The notes under the pieces: generated by a model
What the model saw: only the letters and a program-made list of their open reading frames with translations
Told to the model about the DNA's origin: nothing
Database searches by the model: none
DNA from: Alteromonadaceae bacterium M269
GTDB lineage: Bacteria; Pseudomonadota; Gammaproteobacteria; Enterobacterales; Alteromonadaceae
Assembly (NCBI GenBank): GCA_004353515.1
Contig: SMNZ01000006.1
Span: 248,001 to 312,000 of the forward strand
Length of the DNA stretch: 64,000 nt
Direction of reading: 5' to 3'
Position numbers and translations under genes: made by a program
Shown: piece by piece, positions 50,020-57,724 of the stretch
Position numbering within the stretch: the stretch's first letter is position 1
How the letters are laid out: every line of letters starts with the position of its first letter

Positions 50020-52572
50020 TTACCTATTAGCATTCATTTCCGTGAGTTTTGCTCCTATCGGCCCAGAGAAATTAAAGCCATCGTGTCTATCCCAATTGAT
50101 TGACCAGGTCATAACGCCACCAAAGTTTGGATGGAGTCCATTAGGGACGATTGACCCACAGCCGGTGCCAATAGTCATGCAGTCCAAAGCGTCAATAATG
50201 TTTTGACTAGGCGCTTGTCCAGAGTTGGCTGAACCTGGGCCAGACGGAAGACCGAAAGCGACTTGGTCATCTCTCAGCGGCGCAAACTGCTCACCGTTGG
50301 CTAAAGTAAAACCTTCTAATAGCATACGGGCTGATGCAACCATCATATCAACTGAACCCTCAGGTGCTGGTTGTGTGCTGTACGGATTGCTAAGGCCAGA
50401 GTTGTTGTATAGCTGCACGTGCAGCAAATCCAGGGTATCCCTCAACCCATCGATAACAGGAATATAAGCGCCCCAAATGCCCGAGTAAACGATAATCCCA
50501 CCTTGAACATAAGGGTGTTCAGGTGCCATCGTCAGATACATATTTCCTCCGATGTTTTGCTCAATTTGCTTGATAGCTCCGGGCAGGCGTGCTTGAATTT
50601 GTGTACCATGAAGTAGATTTGAGCCACTTTCTAAGTCGATATCAAGCCCATCGAAACCCCATTCGTTGATGATGGAGGTTAGGCTTGAAACAAAGTTAGC
50701 TTGGTCAGAATCTGTATTGAGCGTGATGGTACCTTCTGCACCTCCTAACGAGAGTACAACTACCTTACCCTGGGCTTGCAGTGCAGCGATATCCTGTTTG
50801 AATTGGTCGGGATCAATACCTGGGCAACTAGAACCAGTGCCGTCGAAAAGATTGAAATGAACAGTACCGTTTGATGTCACATCGTTGTCCGCGAAGGCAA
50901 TATCAATAACATCCCAATCAGATGAAATATCACCAAGTCGTGTCGGGCAGCCAGAGCCGTTAACAAAATTATGCCAGTAACCAATTAATCGGTGCGTTCT
51001 GCGCACAGGAGCATCGGTAACGTTGATGGTAACAGCTGAGCTGGTAGCTGAGTTGCCGCTAGAGTCAGTTGCAGTTGCACTGACAATATAAGTCCCTGTT
51101 GAACCAGGTGTCCAGTTTGTGCTGTAAGGGAAAGCGTTATCAGTCGCTACGACCGAACCGTTGACACTAAAAACAACACTGTCGACACTGCCAACCACGG
51201 GACTTGCCTCTGCACTGAGGTTCACGCTATTGCCTAGTGATACTGTGCCGCCGCTCGAGGGTGATGTTAGTGAAATAACTAAGGGTTCGTCACTGACTGT
51301 CACTAAAACAGTGGCTTCGCTACTATTTCCTTCATTGTCAGTTGCTATGGCTTTTAACTGTGTTTCGCCCGCAACGTCAGCGTTCCAGAGTGCAGAATAA
51401 GGGGCACCTACATCAGTGCCAATTGTGGTGCCGTTAGCTTGGAATTCGACTTGGGCAATACTGCCATCTTCGTCAGAAGCAGAGGCGCTTATTGTGACTT
51501 CAGTGCCTGCAAGAACAACGGCATTGTTAGCTGGTGAATTAATGCTGACCTCGGGAGCAATTGCGCAAATACCTAAATCAGTCCAAGCACTTTGCCAATG
51601 TTGTCCTCTACCCGGTTCGTAAGCCCAACCCGCTGGGGAAGAACACCATCCAGGAACATCACAACTATATCTGTGGTTAAGGTTCTGGACGACCTCACCC
51701 TGTTGATAAGCTGTGCCAGCAACATATTGCGCGGCACTACCACAACCACCGCCTGGACTTGAGTTGGCTACTGTTAAGCTGACAGAAGCACTAAAAGTTT
51801 CGGCGCTTTCATTATCAATAGCCTTGGCTCTAAAGCTATGCTCCCCGGCTTCGGCAATCCAATTCTGCTGATAGGGGGAAACGCCATCTGTGCCTACGCG
51901 AGTGTCGTCGACATAGAACTCAACGGCTGAAATATTTCCATCACTATCGGAGGCATCTGCTGCCAGCGACAGATTATCTCCAGCACTAACGTTTGATGAA
52001 GCATTGGGGGAGGTAAGTGTGACCATAGGAGGGATGTTATCTGGGTTAGTCACCGAAATAGTTACTGAAGATGATGTGCTCGCTCCCGCGTTGTCGGTTG
52101 CTGTTGCTTCGATGGTGTGCTGTCCAACTGATGCAGTCCAGTTTGTGCTGTATGGTTCTGCGCTTTCTACTGCAATTTCGACACCATCAACGGAAAAGGT
52201 AACCTCGGTAATATTGCCATCTTGATCTGATGCATTTGCAGATATGACAACGTTGTCATTTTCGCTAAAAGATGAGTTATCTAATGGTGAGGTAATAGAT
52301 ACCTGAGGACTGATATTTCCGTTGTCACAGGCTCCAAGGTTGGTCCACTCCTGAAATGCCGAGGAGTGAGTGTCGGGGCTTTGATTACGTGTCCACCAAT
52401 TGGCTCTGTACGCAATTTGGTTGTGTTGGACCTCATTACCTGTGACATAGGCTACAGCCGAATCCCAATTGTTTAAGTTGCTGCAATCCGCTGCAAAAGC
52501 TAGCCCTGGTGCTGTTAAGCTGAGTAATCCAGCACTTTTGATGAGTAAAGATAAGGATCGTTTTTGGATCAT
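50020..52572 (-). CDS. secreted GH18 chitinase with two chitin-binding modules and Ig-like domains
   Basis: An 850-residue exported enzyme. In order: signal peptide (to about residue 28, AFAA); a CBM5/12-type module (about 29-83, with AYRANWWTRNQSP); two Ig-like domains (about 90-270) with conserved GNITEVTFSVDG and GNISAVEFYVDD turns; a second CBM5/12-like module (about 275-338, with HWQSAWTDLGIC); two more Ig-like domains (about 342-525); and a GH18 catalytic domain (about 528-850) with the full catalytic motif DGLDIDLE at about residue 645. This cleaves chitin, probably processively since the Glu is intact. The CBM-Ig tandem supports binding of insoluble chitin in a marine setting. It is transcribed alone, convergent with the previous unit. 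Confidence 0.95.
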   Translation of the reverse strand: MIQKRSLSLLIKSAGLLSLTAPGLAFAADCSNLNNWDSAVAYVTGNEVQHNQIAYRANWWTRNQSPDTHSSAFQEWTNLGACDNGNISPQVSITSPLDNSSFSENDNVVISANASDQDGNITEVTFSVDGVEIAVESAEPYSTNWTASVGQHTIEATATDNAGASTSSSVTISVTNPDNIPPMVTLTSPNASSNVSAGDNLSLAADASDSDGNISAVEFYVDDTRVGTDGVSPYQQNWIAEAGEHSFRAKAIDNESAETFSASVSLTVANSSPGGGCGSAAQYVAGTAYQQGEVVQNLNHRYSCDVPGWCSSPAGWAYEPGRGQHWQSAWTDLGICAIAPEVSINSPANNAVVLAGTEVTISASASDEDGSIAQVEFQANGTTIGTDVGAPYSALWNADVAGETQLKAIATDNEGNSSEATVLVTVSDEPLVISLTSPSSGGTVSLGNSVNLSAEASPVVGSVDSVVFSVNGSVVATDNAFPYSTNWTPGSTGTYIVSATATDSSGNSATSSAVTINVTDAPVRRTHRLIGYWHNFVNGSGCPTRLGDISSDWDVIDIAFADNDVTSNGTVHFNLFDGTGSSCPGIDPDQFKQDIAALQAQGKVVVLSLGGAEGTITLNTDSDQANFVSSLTSIINEWGFDGLDIDLESGSNLLHGTQIQARLPGAIKQIEQNIGGNMYLTMAPEHPYVQGGIIVYSGIWGAYIPVIDGLRDTLDLLHVQLYNNSGLSNPYSTQPAPEGSVDMMVASARMLLEGFTLANGEQFAPLRDDQVAFGLPSGPGSANSGQAPSQNIIDALDCMTIGTGCGSIVPNGLHPNFGGVMTWSINWDRHDGFNFSGPIGAKLTEMNANR

Positions 52573-53008
52573 TGTCGTTTTCCTGATTAGTTTTGAGCAC
52601 GCAGATATTTAATGAACTCATGCAGAGTTGTGTTTCGCAAAAATTCATCAAATCCGACATGTTCGAGGTTATGCCTTGTGATATAGAATTCGACCGACTT
52701 CTACTGCAGTCTGCCAGGCAATGCATTATTCACTTACGCCAAATATGTTTTAACTCCGGCTAAGATGACTGCAAATCAGGTAGACCCCTAATGACCTAAA
52801 ACTTCATCACTCTTTAACTATTCCTTTATGAATATTCCTAATATTGATATTGCTGATGAGAACTATGTTACGTCCGAATGGGATTAAAAAATAACCCTTT
52901 ATTAGATTGTTTTGAGATAAAAATAGCCGACATATGACAGCGTTGTCATATGGGGTTAAGCTTATCTAAGTGCACAAAGAAGTTGTCTAGCGTAGGCTCT
53001 GATATAAA
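52573..53008. promoter_or_regulatory. intergenic region with an operator-like palindrome
   Basis: About 436 bases between the chitinase (minus) and a small membrane protein (plus). No convincing gene was seen; a minus-strand open frame here lacks family features. It holds a palindrome CATATGACA (52931-52939) / TGTCATATG (52944-52952) around GCGT, a perfect nine-base dyad that resembles a regulator site, about 60 bases upstream of the plus-strand gene. The chitinase promoter is expected at the other end. Confidence 0.5.
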
Positions 53009-53314
53009 GTGTATGTGTTAAATTGTTTGAGGTATCCAGCTATCGACATCAGTACGTTCAATTATCTTGAGGCGGGTTTGTGGATTGCTATAGCTTGCGT
53101 CTTGGCGACTTATGGTCGAAAAAATATAGGTAATCGTAGTTGGGTGCTCAAGATCCTTACAGTTACATTCATTGCTTTTGGAATCTCTGACATTATAGAA
53201 GCGCACACTGGAGCCTGGTGGCAACCTATGGGGCTACTATTGCTTAAAGTGCTTTGCATATGCTCGTTTATTTATTGCTTTACTGCATTGCGGAAATTGA
53301 AAGGCGATAGTTAG
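53009..53314 (+). CDS. small membrane protein of unknown function
   Basis: A 101-residue protein with three hydrophobic segments (about residues 20-37, 46-62 and 72-92) and a short polar tail RKLKGDS. The start is GTG with no clear ribosome binding site, so an alternative nearby start is possible. I do not recognise the family. It lies downstream of the 52931-52952 palindrome, which may control it. Confidence 0.55.
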   Translation: MYVLNCLRYPAIDISTFNYLEAGLWIAIACVLATYGRKNIGNRSWVLKILTVTFIAFGISDIIEAHTGAWWQPMGLLLLKVLCICSFIYCFTALRKLKGDS

Positions 53315-53342
53315 ATATCTCTATGCAACTTGAACGAACTCC

Positions 53343-55568
53343 TTAAAACCGTCGATTGCTCTCTAATAGCCTTGTAAATGCGTTTTCTTCGCCGCCTGCT
53401 GTAAGATAAGCTGTTTTGAGCCTCTTTTCCGCAAGGATATTGTCGTTGAAGTCGGGTAACCATCCCTTACTAAACATTTTCTCTATAGCTGCTTTTGCTT
53501 CTCCCATTTGATTATTGATGAGCAACCATTCGATGTAAGCATTCGAGAGGTTTGGTTCCTTGGTATTGGCAAAATAATCGTTGAGCCTTTGTTTGATAAT
53601 GCTGCGGTCGGTATCTAATTTATTAGCTTGTAGGAGTGCGTATAAGAATGTGAACTGCCCGCTGTTTTTGCCTGTTATTTCTCCCCCTTTCTGAATCTGT
53701 GGAAAGTGCTTCTTAAACAGCTGATACGCTTTTTCATATTGGCCAGTGTTTAATAGCAGGCTTAAGTAGGGCATGGCGTGGCGGTTGGTGTTTGCTTGTT
53801 GCTGAAGGCTTTTTAGGTAACGCTCTTCGAGTAGTACGAGCGCTTCATCCAAGTTGCCTTCGCTGGAATTTAGAGCGGCCTTTGTATACAACATAAAGGC
53901 ATCGTTAACTTCTTGAGGATCTGCTTGTTCAACAAGTTGTCTTGCTTGTTTTATCTGTCCTAAACCTAATCTCACTAAGGCTTGAGTCAGTAGATAGGGA
54001 GCACGTTTCCCTAAGTTAGAGGCATTGGTTTCGCTCCATTTAAGGAAACGTTTCGCACGCGCTTTATTTAAGGGTAAAAAGTCGAGTTCTTCGACCGGAC
54101 GTAACGAGTAGTTTGGCTCTATAGTGAGCGCTCGTTGATAGTACTGTTTGGCTTCTTCGAGCCTTCTAAGATTCAAGTAAGAGTATGCCAAACTACGATT
54201 GATGTTGGGTGAAAGCGGATCTAACGAAAGCGCTTTTTGATGTAATGCCAGAGCCTCATTAACATTACCTTTCCAGCGTTGGTGGTTGCCATACCAAAGA
54301 TAAGCTTCTGCATAGTTTGGTGCTTGTTTTATTGCTGCTTCAAACAAGGAGTCTGTACTATCAGACTCAACGTCAGATGCTAATAAAGCTCTCGTTGCCA
54401 GTACTTTACCGTCATCAGGAGCTATGTCGCTTGCTTTTGTAATTAATGGGGTGCAAGTCGAATAGGCCTGTTCTTTGGTCCAACTGGAATAGGTATGCAG
54501 AAACAGATAGGTATTGCATAACCCAACTAAGGTTTCTAAGTCGTCAGGTTGCTGCTTCAAGATTTCTTCGAAGAGCTTTTGGGCTTCAAGTAAAGTTGAG
54601 GGTTCTCGTTTGTTCCACAAGTATTGAGCAAGTACGAAGGATTCATACTGCTCCTTGGGTAGTGAGCTTTTCGTTAACAGAGTTGTCTGAGTATCGGTTG
54701 TATCCGATGATAAGATTGACATCAGTGAGGAGCTGACTTGGCTTTTGAGATCAAATAATGCGTCTTTTTCGAATACAAAATCTTCGGCCCAGATAACATT
54801 GCTGCTGACTCTTTCTAATAATTGAGCGGATAGCAGTAAGTCGTTTCCATTCGATGAAATGCTGTGCAAGAGCTCGACATCGGCGGTTGTCTCTTGTGCT
54901 TCGTCTCTTATCAGTACCAGACTAATATCGGGTAGGGATAAGAGATCAGACAGTAGTAAATGACTAAAACTGTCTAGTTCTTGTAGCTTAGGCTGTGTCA
55001 GGTTCTCAGTAGGACGAATAGCGATGGATGAGATCGTCAAAGGCGCAACATATAGGTCATTAGGTGATTCGGTTGAATCCATGGAATCTAAAGTGTAGAA
55101 AATCACCAAGCTAACAAGAATAATCAAAGCAAAAACAGCAGCAACTATGGACTTATTAGCGACCGCTTTTTCTGTGGTCATGCTTGACTGATTTAATACG
55201 CTATTATCAGAACTCTTATCTCCATTTTTTAATCGGACCGCTTTAATCAGCCGGTAACCTTTGCCAGAAACCCTTTCGATATAGTGCTTTTGTACTTGAG
55301 TGTCGTTTAACGCTTTACGTAACTGCGCTATGGCTTGATAAATGGAACTATCGGATATCGCTAAATTGGGCCAAACGTGCTCCGCGATTTCCTGTTGGCT
55401 AACCGGCTCTCGCTGTTTTTGAGCAAGCAAAAGACAAAGTGCCATCACTTTAGGCGTGACAATATTTTGAATATCACCTTCTTCACCTTCAGATGAGATG
55501 CGATTGAGTTTGGGTTCAATCAACCAAGCTCCGATATAGAAGCCCTTTTCAAAGTCCGTTGGTTGCAA
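53343..55568 (-). CDS. CadC/ToxR-like transmembrane regulator with TPR domain
   Basis: A 741-residue protein. Residues about 30-110 form a winged helix of the OmpR/CadC type (PKVMALCLLLAQKQREPVSQ, then SSIYQAIAQLRKALND). One membrane segment follows (about 142-165, VAAVFALIILVSLVIFYTL). The periplasmic part has many TPR-like repeats, clearest at about 380-480 (YAEAYLWYGNHQRWKGNVNE, INRSLAYSYLNLRRLEEAKQ). Such one-component regulators sense a signal outside the membrane and bind DNA directly. It is divergent from the amidohydrolase gene, with 159 bases between, so control of the downstream amidohydrolase/receptor block is the natural guess. Confidence 0.9.
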   Translation of the reverse strand: MQPTDFEKGFYIGAWLIEPKLNRISSEGEEGDIQNIVTPKVMALCLLLAQKQREPVSQQEIAEHVWPNLAISDSSIYQAIAQLRKALNDTQVQKHYIERVSGKGYRLIKAVRLKNGDKSSDNSVLNQSSMTTEKAVANKSIVAAVFALIILVSLVIFYTLDSMDSTESPNDLYVAPLTISSIAIRPTENLTQPKLQELDSFSHLLLSDLLSLPDISLVLIRDEAQETTADVELLHSISSNGNDLLLSAQLLERVSSNVIWAEDFVFEKDALFDLKSQVSSSLMSILSSDTTDTQTTLLTKSSLPKEQYESFVLAQYLWNKREPSTLLEAQKLFEEILKQQPDDLETLVGLCNTYLFLHTYSSWTKEQAYSTCTPLITKASDIAPDDGKVLATRALLASDVESDSTDSLFEAAIKQAPNYAEAYLWYGNHQRWKGNVNEALALHQKALSLDPLSPNINRSLAYSYLNLRRLEEAKQYYQRALTIEPNYSLRPVEELDFLPLNKARAKRFLKWSETNASNLGKRAPYLLTQALVRLGLGQIKQARQLVEQADPQEVNDAFMLYTKAALNSSEGNLDEALVLLEERYLKSLQQQANTNRHAMPYLSLLLNTGQYEKAYQLFKKHFPQIQKGGEITGKNSGQFTFLYALLQANKLDTDRSIIKQRLNDYFANTKEPNLSNAYIEWLLINNQMGEAKAAIEKMFSKGWLPDFNDNILAEKRLKTAYLTAGGEENAFTRLLESNRRF

Positions 55569-55727
55569 TGCTCTTCTTTCTTTTTTGTTACGACAAACAA
55601 AGTATAAGTCTATGAAAATTAAGTATTAAGAAAAATTTTAGAAAAATATCAGGAGTTGATTGAGTAAGCCTTAGGCGTATTCCGCAAGCTAATACTTCAT
55701 TCTAACCAAAAATGGATAGCGCTATTT

Positions 55728-57212
55728 ATGCTCTTCAAGATTTCTACACGCCTCTTATTCATATTAAGTAGTTGGGTATGCAGTGTGACTGCTCAAACTC
55801 TGGTTGTTAAAGATGTGACCACGGTAACACCAAAAATGAATGGGATTGTCACTACGCAAACACGTCAATGGATAAAAATTGTCGATGGACGGATTACAAA
55901 AATTTCCTCCGAACCTATTGCGACAAGTGATGACAGCCAGTTAATCAATGGGACAGGGAAATATCTGATTCCTGGTCTTATGGACTCGCACGTACACACT
56001 CAAACTATGCCCGGTTTGAATTGGAGTAAGCCTTTAATAAAACTACAACAAGCTTTTATGCGCCAACAGCCGAGAAGTTATTTGTATTACGGGGTAACAC
56101 AAATTCTCGATCCATCTTTGACGGCGCATGCGGTGAAGGCATTTGAACATGCGCCGTTAAACCCCGACATCTTTTTTTGTGGTGCAGCACCTATAGTGGG
56201 TGGTTACAACCTGTTAGGTGCGAGTTTTAAACAAGCTATTGCTCGTAGACCCTATTTCATTCATCGACCTGATAAAGATGGCGAACCGCCCGAGGGTTTT
56301 AAACCAGAAAATCATACACCGGAAGCCGTCGTGAAACGCATGAAACAAGATGGAGCGCGTTGTATAAAAGTTTACGTTGAAGATGGGTTTGACCTGAACT
56401 CCGGTTGGCCAATGATTAGCTTGGATCTCTTAAAACGTGTGCGTCATGCAGCTAGTGAACACGGATTGTTGGTTATGGCCCATGCTAATGCTTTAGATAT
56501 GCAAGAAATCGCGCTAGAAGCGGACGTTGATGTGCTAGCACATGGCATGTGGAATTGGCTGAACGAGCACAGTATTGGTGGTTTACCTAAACCTATTCAG
56601 GAGATTGCTGACGAGATTGTTAAAACAAATACGGCTTATCAACCTACTTTGAATGTGATGCGATCATTAAGAGATGTGAATGTAAAAGATCACCTTTTGA
56701 TTGGAGGTTACTCTAAAGTTGTTCCACAAGAAATTCTAGATTGGTATCACACTGAGCAAGGACATTGGTTTGCTCAAGAGATGCGTCAAGGGTGGGGCAC
56801 GGATGATTTAAATCTGATTACCCGGCGGCAGACACAGGTTCTGCAGCAAGGAGAGCGTGTGTTAGCGTATCTTTATCAAAAGGGACATCCCATGTTACTT
56901 GCAACGGATACGCCACCGGCACCAACTTATGCGTCCCAGCCCGGTATATCGGCCTATATGGAACTTCAAGCAATGCACGAAGTTGGTATAACACTGCCTG
57001 ACTTATTGAAGGCTGCAACACTGAATAACGCGCTTACTTTCGGTATTGAACAGGACTACGGTTCTGTCGAAGTAGGGAAAGTAGCGAACCTCTTATTGTT
57101 GGATGAAGATCCATTGGAGAGTGTTGAAGCCTATGACAGTATTGATACGGTTATCTTGCATGGCAATCCTATTGCTCGTGAATCACTGCAAGCAAACAAA
57201 ATACAGCACTAA
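55728..57212 (+). CDS. secreted amidohydrolase (imidazolonepropionase-like)
   Basis: A 494-residue exported metal-dependent hydrolase with an N-terminal signal peptide (to about residue 22). Family landmarks are GLMDSHVHTQTMPG with the first metal histidines, KVYVEDG with the likely carboxylated lysine, MAHANALDMQEIALEADV and VLAHGMW with further histidines, and LLATDTPPAP with the catalytic aspartate. The end VGKVANLLLLDEDPLESVEA is typical of amidohydrolase C-termini. It may act on dipeptides or cyclic amides in the periplasm. It is divergent from the CadC-like regulator and upstream of a TonB-dependent receptor, so import and processing of one nutrient is plausible. Confidence 0.9.
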   Translation: MLFKISTRLLFILSSWVCSVTAQTLVVKDVTTVTPKMNGIVTTQTRQWIKIVDGRITKISSEPIATSDDSQLINGTGKYLIPGLMDSHVHTQTMPGLNWSKPLIKLQQAFMRQQPRSYLYYGVTQILDPSLTAHAVKAFEHAPLNPDIFFCGAAPIVGGYNLLGASFKQAIARRPYFIHRPDKDGEPPEGFKPENHTPEAVVKRMKQDGARCIKVYVEDGFDLNSGWPMISLDLLKRVRHAASEHGLLVMAHANALDMQEIALEADVDVLAHGMWNWLNEHSIGGLPKPIQEIADEIVKTNTAYQPTLNVMRSLRDVNVKDHLLIGGYSKVVPQEILDWYHTEQGHWFAQEMRQGWGTDDLNLITRRQTQVLQQGERVLAYLYQKGHPMLLATDTPPAPTYASQPGISAYMELQAMHEVGITLPDLLKAATLNNALTFGIEQDYGSVEVGKVANLLLLDEDPLESVEAYDSIDTVILHGNPIARESLQANKIQH

Positions 57213-57724
57213 TTGCCCGTCTTTGGATAATGGCGATATGTCGTCATGAAAGTACTCCATATCAACCTGATTGACGTTGTATTAGGTTGGTATGCGTACG
57301 TACCCCAAATAGCTGAATTTTTGAGGTGGATTCTTACCTTTGCAAGTGGGATCCTTGCATCAATTACGTGTGATCGATCTTTACTTTTGGTTATTTTTAT
57401 AACCAATTTATCACAAAATTGGAACTCTCCGATCTATGTTTTGTAGTTGTAAATAACCTGAATCTTTATCCTAGTTTTTTAAGCGTTTTATTTGTTTAAG
57501 ATGCTGATTAATAATAGTTTTTTGTATGTTAATAAATTGTTGTTGTGTGATTTTTTTGTTTCATCTTTGTAACAAAAGATTCATGAATACGTATGCAGAT
57601 TCTTGTTTGCAATAAAAGCCAGCGATTAGTATGTGACCAAGCTGATAACAGTGCGATGTCAACTGGAAGACTCCACAAAGACAACCATGCGCATACACAA
57701 TTAAAACAACGAGAATGAAACACT
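57213..57724. promoter_or_regulatory. intergenic region upstream of the TonB-dependent receptor gene
   Basis: About 510 bases, AT-rich toward the right end, without a credible gene. It contains two small dyads: TGCAAG/CTTGCA (57341-57359) and the 10-base palindrome ATTCATGAAT (57580-57589). The second is about 140 bases before the receptor start. The promoter should lie between them and the gene. I saw no riboswitch. Confidence 0.4.

Noticed and set aside
52436-52726. 96-residue minus-strand frame at the start of the chitinase gene
   Set aside because: It overlaps the true chitinase start and signal peptide out of frame and has no recognisable features.
57246-57446. 66-residue open frame between amidohydrolase and receptor genes
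   Set aside because: No ribosome binding site and no family features, and an opposite-strand frame of equal length overlaps it; likely chance.
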